From Eudorina sp. 2006-703-Eu-15 (taxonomy: Eukaryota > Chlorophyta > Chlorophyceae > Chlamydomonadales > Volvocaceae), in NCBI GenBank assembly GCA_003117195.1, contig BDSI01000183.1, positions 112,902 to 176,901 of the forward strand: DNA of 64,000 nt, read 5' to 3'. The translations under genes were made by a program, and so were the position numbers. Shown here piece after piece: positions 48,953 through 61,099 of the stretch (positions are counted from its first letter, which is position 1; each line of letters opens with the position of its first letter). The notes beneath the pieces were generated by a model that was not told the DNA's origin, did no database searches, and saw only the letters and a program-made list of their open reading frames with translations.

Positions 48953-51678
48953 TCAGGCGGCCCAGGCGTGCCCCGCCGCCGCCGCCGCCGCCGCCATGGC
49001 GGCGAGGGCGAGGGATTCCAAACGGGGCTCGACACGCGCTACGTGCCGGGGCGCACGGGGCTGCTCCAGCCCCCCCCTGCTGCTCGTGCTCTTCCCTCCT
49101 GTTTGGCGGTCCGGGCCTTCTCTCTTGGCTGGTTTCGGGGCATCGACGTGCATCGGCGCCGGCTTGCCCGGGACCCCGGCGGCAACCACTGCATCTGGCC
49201 CTGTGGCTGCCGCTGCTGCTGCTGTGTGGCGCTCCGCTCCGGTGAATGCCCCTGGAGGGGTGCCGCCTGCAGGGGTACGGCAAGAGGCGACCTCTGGCAA
49301 GTCAACCGGCGAGTCCACCCGCGGTGGAACTCCCCCAACCACAACGACCCCGGGGCCGAACCTTGTCAGACCACTCAAGACCCACCGCGCGCGCGCATCC
49401 GTTCGCCGTAACGGACCGTAATGGAGGTGTGTGCATCAGCACTTGCTATTTGCTGTGCAGGACGGGGGCGTGTCTCCCCAGGCCGCCCTATCTCGCCCGT
49501 ACGACCCGGGTTCTCAATCTGCCCAACGGGGTCTGGCATCAACGGGGCAGGCGGGGCCCGTTTCTGTTTCGTTCTAACCCCCGGATTCCCCGTTACTGTT
49601 ACTGTTACTGCTGGTAGTGGTGGTGTGTGTATGTGTGTGTGTGTGGGGGGGGGGGGGCGGGGAGGAGAGACCTAGGGTTTATGAATTGGTCCAGGGGGGA
49701 GACCTCAGCGCGCAGGGGCAGCTGCTGGGTGGGCCAGAGGGGGATGGGCGGGGGCGGGGAAGGGCCCGGCCCCCGCCCTCACGACACGTTCACCCTCAAC
49801 CCTAAAATAACGGCTTCGGTCGTATACAACCACTAACCACTAAAACCAGTGTGCCATCGCCGCGCCTGGCACCTGCTCACCTTGTACGGCATATGGTGCG
49901 GGTCCAGGGAGGGGCGGGCGCGGGGGCGGGCGCTTAGGCCAGGTCCCTGCCCCGCGTGGGCCGGTGGGGCGCTGCGCTCCACCATCCTCTGTGAGAGGAG
50001 GAAAAGTGTTGGGGAGTAAAGCGGGGGAGGGGGGGATATTGGTCGACATCTTCAGAACTGCGCTGCTGCCAGAGCAAAAGTCAGGTAAAGGATCAACTGT
50101 ACCAGTGCAATGGGGGGGAAGGGGAAGGGGGAGGGGGAGGGCTGCCGGTCGCGGGCCCCTAGGTAGCGGCCGTATCCCCCGGGCAGCCCCCACTGGCCCT
50201 CCCCCGCATGGCGGGCATCCGGGGCACACTGACTGACTGACTGACTGACTGACTTGCGGGGGGGGGGGGGAGAAACGCGGCCGGGGCCCGGAGGGGGGTC
50301 GCGGCGGCGGCGGCGGCGGCGGCGCCTGCAATGGGGGTTGGGAGTGGTGAGGGGAGGGGGTGGGCGGAGCTGCCGCTTCCGAATCATCGCCCCGACCCCC
50401 CAACCGGCGTGATGAGGTGGAGGGCGGTTGAGGTGGAGGGCGGTTGAGGGGGAGGGGGATCCGCCGGCGGCCAAGCGGTCAAGCGGTAGGCGCGGACGGT
50501 GTGCCGCTGTTGCCTGCAGCTGTCAACGCCGCCCCCTCCCTCCCTCCCTCCCTCTCTCCCTCCCTCCCCCCCTCCCTCCCTCCCTCCCACATCGATCGCA
50601 CCAATTCCTTCCTCCGCATTCCTTTATCCGCATTCCCCGCCAACCCCGCCCCTGAACCCTAAAACCCTCGCCCCGCCCCGCCCCGCCCCGGCCCTCCCTC
50701 AACCCCAGCGTGCGAGTTCGCTGCGACTCAACAGCTTGTGCAGTGGCAAGAAAAACAAAGCAGTTGGATGCCGTACACGTCTAGGGCGGCCGTACCCCTA
50801 GGCCCCCCAGCTACCCACCACCACCACACACACCTGCAGTGGCCGTACGGCACCACCTGCCGGGGTTCCCCCACGGGGAAGGAACGAAGCTCCAGGAAGG
50901 GGGGGGAGGAAGCTCTAGGGCGGGGGGGGGGGCGCTCATCAGTCCGTGCTTTCCTGCTGCCGCTTGGGCAGCTGCGGCTCCTGCCGTACAGTGCACGCCC
51001 CAGGCCCAAGACGTGGGCGGCACAAACACGCGACGGTGGGCGACACACACACCGCGGCACACCGCGGCATGTATCCATCGGGACCAACGAGAGATGGAGC
51101 CGGGACGCGGCGGGCGGGGCGGGGCCGGGAGTTGAACCCGGGAGTGGGGCACAAGGCCGTCACATAGCCCTTGTCCGCCAGTACGGCATCGATCATCGTG
51201 CGGCAGTTGGCCCACAGCACAGCACTCAGCACAGCGCAGCACAGGCGCGCACGCTGAACAGCAGAAGAGCACCGTCTGCCTTCTTCTAGTAGACGGGGCA
51301 TCAATTAAAGCATGGTCTCTCAATTCATCGAGAGGCAGTTAGTGCAGTGAGTAACTCAAGGAAGGAAGGAAGCCCGTGCCCCCGTCCCGTCCCCGCCCCC
51401 GTCCCCCGCCCCGTCCCCGCCGCCATTACGAAAGCGAAGCCGCAACTCCGACGGTGATGGCGGTCATCTGACCCACGGGTCGGGGTAGGTACGGCAGTAC
51501 AGAATACCCCCGTACAAAGGTCCGTGGGTGACCAAACGAAAGCACACGATGACGTCAATCACCCCCGCGCACGACGTTCACACCGACCGTTGGATAGGTA
51601 CGGCATAACCCTGCCCTTCCCCCCTCCCCCCCAACTGCAACCCCACGGCACCACCCCAGGTGAGCCCTGCGCACCCCC

Positions 51679-51717
<39 letters not shown>

Positions 51718-54343
51718 GTGTAGGGTTACTCGCCTCACGGTGAGGCCGGGACGCCACGTTGCCGTACTCATTTCTTCATCATCATTTTCACCGTCATCGT
51801 CATCATCATTGCCACCTCCTGCGGCGTCCACGTAAGGCCCGCCACCACCCCCACCCCCACCCCCACGTGGTGCAGCCGGAGAGCCGTGTTAGGAGAGAGC
51901 CGCATCGTCGCAGCGTCTGAGCCCCGGGCCCCCCCTTGCGCGCCAAGGCCGCCGACCGCGACCTCTCTTACCCTCCTTCCCTCCCTGCCTCCCCCTTGCC
52001 CCTCTCCTTGCCCTCCCTTCCCCACCTCCTCCCTTCTTCCTCCAGCTGCTGCTGCTCCTCCCCGCCCCGCGCCGCGCCGCCTGCTCCTGCGCCGCCTGCT
52101 CAATGCCCGTTGTGCTGTGAGCGCCCGCCCAACCAATAGAGATGAACCCGGGCAGGCCCCCCTCCGACCGGTGGAGCCCAATCCCTCACGTGCGGCCCGC
52201 CACGCGGCCGCCCGTACCCGCATCTTCCACCACCCACCCCTCCCAGGTCCCAGTCTTGCCTTTCCACCTTCCGTTCTAAACCGTACTGGTCGTACTGTCT
52301 GCCATCCCATATCCCCTCCGCGCCGGCTCGCCCCCCCCCCACTCTCTCTTTCGCGCCCCCCCCACCGCCCCGACACCCACCTCGCCCAAGCACCCGACCC
52401 TAAACCCTAAACCCTAGACACCCACCTCGCTCCCGCACCCACCCGGTGGTCGGGCTGACGGGCCACGTCCCGCTCGACAGCACATCGTGGGGTTGTGTGA
52501 CATCAGCACATCCATCCATCCGCGGAGGCCAGCGGGGCGGCGCGGGGCTCACCACCTATATGAGAGGTACGGCAGCAGGCGAAGAGCGGGACGGGGGGAC
52601 GAGGTCAAATACATAAGAAAACCCTCCCGAGTGGGTGGGAGAGGGGGTAGGGGTGCAGGAAATCGGTAGGTGATTCCTTGGGGTGCTCAAGGTGCGGTGC
52701 TGTTCCGCTGAGGGGGTGGGGCCGGGGAATAGAGGGGCCCGGGGCTAGCGGGGGACCCTAGAGCCCACCCGGCCCGAGCCGAGCCGAGGTCAATCTGCTC
52801 CATTCGCACGACGGCGGTGGGGCACAGGGGCAGCGCAATGTGCGCTGGTCGCAGGAGGATCTAGAGTCGCGGGCGGATCCAGAGTTGGTGAGGCAACACC
52901 TATACCTACCAGGTGCCCTGCCGTGCCCACACCACGCCCACACGCCCACCCACCATCAAAGCCCGGAACGTCAGCGCCGTCGCTGCCATGCCGAACCGCC
53001 CGTCCCGGCCCCCGCCCCCGCCCCCGCCTCCGATGCCCCCGCCGCAGCCGCCGTTGAACGGTCCGCTGGTGGGACCCACTCCGCGGACGACGGGCTGAGT
53101 CAGGCCGCCGTACACCTACCACGCCGCAACCTGCCCGGGTGCACATGCTGCCGTCCTCTTGTCCTTCCACAGCTGCAGGATGGCTTACGGCAAAACAATA
53201 CATGTTGCCCCGCGTGGCTCCAAACCGATCTGCATTGCAGGACAAGCAGCAGCAGCGGCAGCAGCAGCGGCAGCAAGGATTCCGGAATCACGCGCGGTAA
53301 GTTCGGTCGCGTTGGCCGCCCCGCACGCTACGCTGTCTGAGTTGGCCCTCCCGGGTCGCTGTCGGTAGGTAGGTAGGGCAGAGGGTGTATTGCGGGCAGT
53401 AGGTAGGGAGGGGGCGGTACGCCGGTCACGAGCCCGCTGTGGGCGGCGGGTCTGTGGGTCTCTAGGGTCATAGCCCTTATAGTCGACCGGGCGGGGCTCG
53501 CCAGTGGCCGGGTGTGTGGCAGTTCAGGACAGCACATGGGCACATGGGCCTTGCCGCCTGCAGGGACGCCTAGGATATGGCCCATACACGAAAAATCTTT
53601 CCTCCTCGGGCCCATCTACTGCAGACCCACCCACCAACCCGCCCTCGTCGTAATCGCACCGCACCGGCCCCCTCCCACCGCACCGGCCAGTGCCCCCCAC
53701 CGGGCCCCTTCCGCCCCACCGCCCCACCGCCATGACCTGGAACGGCGCTCGCGGCGCGGCTACGCCTTCCACAACCACAGGTCGGTGATGTATCTGTTCT
53801 GTTCGGGCTGGGTCGGGTCCGCACTTTGCTGCTGCACCGGCGGCCGCGCGGCCACGCCGCCACGCGCCTGTGCTCAGTCTCTATACTTCCATGGCTATGC
53901 AGGTACCTCGCCACGTAAGCATGCTGAGTTTTTGTGGGTGTGCCCGGGTCCGTTCTTCGGGTTTATTTCATTTTTTTAAATTTAACCCCACCGCACCCCA
54001 ACGCACCGCGCCCAGCCTCGCACCGGCTGCAGGCCCGGGCGCTGTGGGGCCACCTCTAGTGGCCCCACACCAGCAGCCGTGCGTCCAGGAGGCGTTGCAG
54101 CTGTCGTCCAGGATCCACAGGATCCACGGGATCCACGGGATCCACAGGATCCACGGGATCCACGGGATCCACAGGATCCACCCGCCGGTGGGCTCCTCCA
54201 CGCGCGGGTCGCTGGGGTCCGAGGACCTCGCACCACCAGGGCACCAGGGGCAGTGCGTCCACCCGCTGAGGCTCAGGGGACACCGGGACGAGGTCGGGGG
54301 TGTCACCAGGGAGGGACATTCGAAGCTCCCCATACCCACCCAT
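48953..54343 (-). CDS. Unrecognised multi-exon protein; 12-exon phase-consistent 3' part
   Basis: First exon 54343-54071 (MGGYGELRMSLPGDTPDLVP, a seven-fold DPV repeat, GRQLQRLLDARLL). An unresolved stretch follows. Then come 52860-52769 (ILLRPAHIALPLCPTAVVRM), 52547-52443, 52114-52026, 51818-51739 (acidic NDDDDDGENDDEE), 51253-51063 (SAVLWANCRTMIDAVLADKG), 50914-50834 (LELRSFPVGEPRQVVPYGHC), 50513-50405, 50325-50254 (Pro-rich), 49988-49881 (SLDPHHMPYK), 49724-49672 (LPLRAEVSPLDQFINPR), 49573-49386 and 49293-48953. These twelve total 1,509 nt with every phase matching and no stop, and sense copies of the intronic repeat lie in two of the introns. The final exon is Ala-rich. No domain recognised. 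A further exon near 53625-53540 (DGPEEERFFVYGPYPRRPC) is likely. The donor after 50405 (GTTGGG) is weak. Confidence 0.5.
50033..50082 (-). repeat. Intronic repeat family, copy 11
   Basis: Minus strand reads ctggcagcagcgcagttctg, then aagatgtcgaccaatatccc. The C/T tract runs into the exon acceptor at 49989 about 45 nt later. Confidence 0.85.
51681..51712. repeat. (GT)n microsatellite
   Basis: Sixteen gt units within an intron of gene 7. Confidence 0.95.
52395..52416 (-). repeat. Interstitial telomere-like repeat (TTTAGGG)
   Basis: ccctaaaccctaaaccctag, about three units, inside a gene 7 intron. TTTAGGG is the Volvox/plant-type telomere unit, while Chlamydomonas uses TTTTAGGG. Confidence 0.6.
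52650..52712 (-). repeat. Intronic repeat family, copy 12 (diverged)
   Basis: Minus strand reads cagcggaacagcaccgcacc, with acctaccgatttcctgcacc at the C-rich side. The exon acceptor at 52548 is about 107 nt on. Confidence 0.6.
54108..54182 (-). repeat. 9-bp tandem repeat (ATCCACGGG/ATCCACAGG), BamHI-site-rich
   Basis: Eight units of ggatccac plus one or two bases. In the chosen minus frame it encodes DPV repeated; the other frames give WIP/WIL or GSR. Confidence 0.9.
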
Positions 54344-54471
54344 GTGGCAGCGGCGGCCTTGATGGCTGATGCATCCGCTACCATGCTGCACAATAGATTA
54401 GGATTGGGGGGCACGATCCCCCTTCCTCCCGCACATTGAGTCACACTACCATTTGAACTACGACCCCTGCC

Positions 54472-54545
54472 TGGCCACTATCGGGATCGAACCGATGACC
54501 TTGGCGTTATTAGCACCACGCTCTAACCAGCTGAGCTAAGCGGCC
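54472..54545 (-). tRNA. tRNA-Ile, anticodon AAT
   Basis: The minus strand folds as a complete tRNA. The acceptor stem is GGCCGCT with AGTGGCC (seven pairs, one G-T). The D arm contains GCTC…GAGC, and the anticodon stem TGGTG/CGCCA has loop CTAATAA and anticodon AAT. The T arm is ATCGG-TTCGATC-CCGAT, and the discriminator A is at 54472. No intron. A-box and B-box are intact, so it looks functional. It sits about 130 nt upstream of the first exon of gene 7, on the same strand. Confidence 0.95.
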
Positions 54546-56760
54546 AGCTGATGACTAACATCTACTAGCTGCGGCAATGGGGAACGCCGCTCCTCCGCCA
54601 GGACAGGATAGCCCACCTCCTGACATGCCCCTTCGGCAACGCCCTTCAAGGCGTTTTGTCCCCACATGCATAGTGACCCTCACACCCTCCAACACGGGTC
54701 ACTGCAACCCCACCCCTCCCTCACGCCTACCTGCCACCCACCCGCCCACCGCTGCTGCACGCCCTCCGGGTCGCTGGTGGCCTCAGACGCTCCAGGGTGG
54801 CGGCGCAGACGCCCAGCCACCTCACGCCCGCCCGTTGCGCCCACGACTCGCCCTGCTGCAGCCCCGCGCCGCCGGCTGGCACCGACGATCCAGATCCAGA
54901 TCCAGATCCAGCAGCCCCCGAGCCCGAGGTAACATCCGGTGGCCTGGTGCCGCTGTGAGGCTCCACATGAGCGGACCCGGCACTGAGATGCAGTGCTGGG
55001 GGCCAAATCACCTCCGAATCGCGTCCGGGACCGCCGTCCGCAGCGCTGTGAAGATCACCACAAATATTGGCATGTGGGTCGCGGGCGCACGCAGCAGCAT
55101 TCGCGTTCGGCGGCATCCCCGGGCGGTCAGCGTAAGGTGTTCCCAAGCACGCAAGGCGCCGGACTCCCAGGCAAGGCACCGGTATGATAGGCGTAGGTCA
55201 CCGGCTGAGAGCTGCCGCGTTGCTGCTTCGGGTCACAGCCGGTCGCGGGCGAGAACGCCAAAACGCCATCAAGGAGTCGGACGAGGTTGCTTGCGGTGCA
55301 CGAGGATGGCGCGCCGAGAAATGTCTGAAAATCAAGCGGGATCCGGCTTTACGTCAGTGCATTTCTCTTGAAGGAAAAGTGGCTCCAGTGACCATGTCGA
55401 CCACGGCAGTCAACCCACTGTCATCGAACGCCCGCCTCCGAGACGAACATCAACAGATATCAAGGCACTGTGCCCTGCAATGATGTCGGTCGATATCTGG
55501 ACGATGGCGGAGCCAAGTTTGGCTACATGGTCACTGATAGCGATGACGTCGCTGAACTGCCACACCGCCCAGAGTTAACGGCTTGCAGCCAGTGTCAAGG
55601 AGATAAATGTTGCGCGTGTGTCCACCGATACGCGTCTGCGTGTAACGGGCCTCGGAGACGTAGGTCCCGGCCCCCGACTCTGCATCACCCACATTTGCTG
55701 GCTGCTCATTATGTTTAACATGTCTATTTGCTTGTTCGTTTTCTTCAGCGCTGATGGGGAGGAATATCCGTTGACTTGGAACACCTTTGTTACCGTAATA
55801 CGTCACGTTCCTGTTGGACAAACGGAAGCCTCATATTAAAATATTGAATAGTAAGTTGTTCCTGTAAGACAACTGCAACAGCGCACGTCGCATCTTCGCG
55901 TCGTCGCTGCGAGTTTTACAACAACATACGCCAACCGACAAGTGCCGCAAGGACACAGCTGCCGGAAACTAGGTTTGAAAAGTTAATTTGGACTCAGCGC
56001 ATCTTAAACAAATGAAAATTAAGCAACCTGATACTGAAACTTTGATGAAGTAGTGATGGGCCGCGTTCCATTCAGCATGTGCGCGGCGAACGAGGTACGA
56101 AGGAGAGGAGGTCTGACAGCGCGATGAATGATTTCGAGCTTTGCTGAAGGGCGCTGTTCATTTGTACCGGTTTACTATGTTCGCCAACTGGGGAGCAATC
56201 AAACGCGCGTCGCTTGCGGACGCAGTCCTGCTGGGTCCAAGCCTGGGGCCCACCAACCTGACAGCGGTGGCGCAGCCTACTGCATTAACCTGGGCGGAAA
56301 AGCGAAAGATGAATCTCTGAGCGCTTACCCTAGCCATCCAACCGGGGTGCGGACTCTTTTACGTTTTCTCGGTTATCCATCCAAGCCGTTGCTGCCCGTA
56401 CCGGTGCTCGCTGCCGCCCGCACCCCGGGCGTATTGTCCGCACCTGGATGGACCAGCAGCACCACCCAACAAGCAAATCACGGATACCGCAACCGAGAAA
56501 CAGAAAAAAACCGCGCGTCAACAAATCAGGGGGCGCATGCATGCATGTGTGCCCCGCCAGCAGATCAGTGGCTTTCATCCACCGGCCGGTGGGTTGGGGT
56601 ATGTAGGTTAGGGTGACAGTCCACCTGAGTCGAGAGTCATGGGCGGCACCTTCTGATTGGTGGCGCAGTTCAGGCCGCTGCACCTGCGTACGTACCTAGG
56701 CACGCGCCTGCAGAAGCGTCAGTCGATGACGAGTAGTTCAGGATGAGAAGGCGGTTGCTT
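54546..56760. other. Gene-poor region right of the tRNA
   Basis: 54.6-55.1 kb is GC-rich with a short ccagatccagatcc repeat near 54892. From about 55.2 kb the base composition drops and stop codons are frequent in all frames. No splice-consistent gene was found. Confidence 0.5.
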
Positions 56761-56778
56761 GGGAGTGAGCGCGATACC

Positions 56779-56987
56779 CGCCCATCCATCCATCCATCCA
56801 TCCATCCATCCATCCATCCATCCATCCATCCATCCATCCATCCATCCATCCATCCATCCATCCATCCATCCATCCATCCATGCATCCATCCATCCATCCA
56901 TCCATCCATCCATCCATCCATCCATCCATCCATCCATCCATCCATCCATCCATCCATCCATCCATCCATCCATCCATCCATCCATCC
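56779..56987. repeat. (CATC)n microsatellite
   Basis: About 50 units with a single tgcatcc interruption at 56881. The array resumes after the TRIM-2 insertion (57289-57350). Confidence 0.98.
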
Positions 56988-57288
56988 TGTTGTATCACGC
57001 CATAAAGAATGGACCGATCGGCAGATGTCCATGATGGACATCTCATGGTACATACCCAGGATACTACATGTTATCCTCCCTCTAGCAGGAGCCGTCCTCG
57101 GTGATTATTGAAGGGTGGGGCTGCCACGTCCACCAAGTCATCAATCATACCGTAGAGTATGCCCTTAGCGGGAATCGAACCGGTGACTGCCAGGTCTCGA
57201 TACCACTTGTTGTTTCACGCCATAAAGAATGGACCGATCGGCAGATGTCCATGATGGACATCTCATGGTACATACCCAGGATACTACA
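56988..57288 (-). mobile_element. TRIM-2: complete miniature LTR retrotransposon (301 bp)
   Basis: Two 81-bp LTRs (56988-57068 and 57208-57288) differ at one visible base. On the minus strand each begins TGTAGTATCC and ends CAACA. The 139-bp interior starts two bases after the first LTR with a primer-binding site TGGTATCGAG (initiator-Met tRNA type) and ends with a purine-rich tract GAGGGAGGATAACA before the second LTR. The target duplication CATCC lies at 56983-56987 and 57289-57293. It is inserted into the (CATC)n array and has no coding capacity, so it must be mobilised in trans. Confidence 0.88.
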
Positions 57289-57350
57289 CATCCATCCATC
57301 CATCCATCCATCCATCCATCCATCCATCCATCCATCCATCCATCCATCCG
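57289..57350. repeat. (CATC)n microsatellite, distal part
   Basis: Continuation of the 56779-56987 array on the other side of TRIM-2. Confidence 0.97.
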
Positions 57351-57529
57351 CCCCCCCCGGTATCCGCCCCCCCCGGACGTGCCGCAGCACGAGATGCGGA
57401 CGATCGGGACTCCGCTGCCTGAAACCCTAGATAGAGCCCCACGCCCTTGCTGATCGATCCTTCTTGGGGTCCGTCCCGATGGAGGCCCGCCGACACCGGT
57501 GTGGTGTCAACCAGTTGTAGACTGGGTGT

Positions 57530-57614
57530 TTTAACATGGTGCGGCCAAAGTAAGGCTTCTCGAGATGCTGTGCAGGGTAAATTGTAGGTACTTATACTGT
57601 AACCCGGCGTTACA
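57530..57614 (-). mobile_element. Solo LTR of the TRIM-1 family
   Basis: The minus strand starts TGTAACGCCGGGTTACAGTA and contains the TRIM-1 block CTGCACAGCATCTCGAGAAG. It ends with a mutated TGTTAAA in place of TGTTACA. Flanking GGTGT at 57525-57529 and 57615-57619 is a perfect 5-bp target duplication, which indicates LTR-LTR recombination of a former full element. Confidence 0.82.
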
Positions 57615-57619
57615 GGTGT

Positions 57620-60080
<2,461 letters not shown>

Positions 60081-60526
60081 ATATACCCCATACGGGAGAC
60101 CGCCAAAGCACTCTCCCCCGGATTCGGGGAAGAGGGGCGTAAGGGGCCTCTGTCCCCTCGCTCTCAACCAAGGGCGCGCGCCCGATCCCTGAGGATCGAT
60201 GACAGCTGTGCCCCCTCAAGGGATTGGGCGGAAGACCATCCCGGGTGGTCTGCGCCTCGCAGTCTGCTGTTCAACCTCCTCAAGTCCTTGCAACACCCAG
60301 GGCGCGTTCCTCAGCAATTCGGAGGCGTGCCCCTGCCCGGTGCGGTAAAACTAGCCTGGTCCCGCGTCCCAACCTAATCGTACTAGCTAAGGTTGCACCA
60401 TCCGGCAGGCCTGCCCGCCCAGCTGAGTCAGAGCGACGTCGCACACGTCAGGCCTTGCTGTGTCCGGGTATGCAGTCGGGCGCTCCATGATGGGGCTATG
60501 GTGTGTGTGTGTGCAAGGAGGGGAGC

Positions 60527-60938
60527 TGTAACGCTGGGTTACAGTATAAGTCCCTAACAATGACCCTGCACAGCATCTCGAGAAGCCTTTGGCCGCGCTG
60601 TGTTACAATTGGTATCGAGTATCAGTACTCTTTCCGTACGACCTCGGCAGGTCGTGAGTTCGATTCTGGATGGACGCGCCGAGGTTTCCACTCCAAAAAC
60701 CCTGCTAGGGACGCATGTGCCGGAGACGGTCCGGGTGTCGCCGCATGACGTGACGCGAGGCCTGGTCAACCTCGTGGTAGGGTGGGCATGGCGGAGTGGA
60801 CTGTGCACTGCGAGGACGCAGTGAGGAACGAGGACGTTCCCTTCAGGGGGGGGAGAATGTAACGCTGGGTTACAGTATAAGTCCCTAACAATGACCCTGC
60901 ACAGCATCTCGAGAAGCCTTTGGCCGCGCTGTGTTACA
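60527..60938 (+). mobile_element. TRIM-1: complete miniature LTR retrotransposon (412 bp)
   Basis: Two LTRs of 81 bp (60527-60607 and 60858-60938), identical as far as I can see, each starting TGTAACGC and ending GTTACA. A primer-binding site TTGGTATCGAG begins at 60609, one base after the 5' LTR. A 13-nt purine tract (60845-60857) sits directly before the 3' LTR. The target duplication GGAGC is at 60522-60526 and 60939-60943. The 250-bp interior has no meaningful open frame. Identical LTRs suggest a recent insertion. Confidence 0.93.
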
Positions 60939-60943
60939 GGAGC

Positions 60944-61092
60944 ACCGTTGGCGCGCGGGGGGGGGGGGGCAAGGGGGGAGCACCGTTGGCGCGGGGGAGG
61001 GGGGCAAGGGGGGAGCACCGTTGGCGCGGAGGTGTGTGTGTGCAGGGGGGGAGCACCGTTGGCGCGGAGGGGTGTGTGTGCAAGGGGGGGGT
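60944..61092 (+). repeat. Minisatellite with unit ggggagcaccgttggcgcg
   Basis: Four units separated by G-rich or GT-rich spacers. The same unit occurs at 59843-59895. TRIM-1 is inserted inside one unit (ggagc then accgttggcgcg). Confidence 0.85.
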
Positions 61093-61099
61093 GGGGGCC

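Noticed and set aside
51125..51190. tRNA-like or SINE-like B-box (GGGTTCAACTCCC) on the minus strand
   Set aside because: The T-arm is perfect, but no acceptor, D or anticodon arms fit at proper spacing. The stretch falls inside a phase-consistent exon of gene 7.
52762..53785. Plus-strand exons such as EVNLLHSHDGGGAQGQRNVR and HDLERRSRRGYAFHNHR
   Set aside because: They are readable, but the minus strand offers exons with better splice-phase continuity (52860-52769 onward), and a sense copy of the intronic repeat supports the minus strand.
57165..57207. Apparent tRNA fragment (GGTTCGATTCCCGC)
   Set aside because: No cloverleaf can be formed. It is the leader of TRIM-2 just after its primer-binding site.
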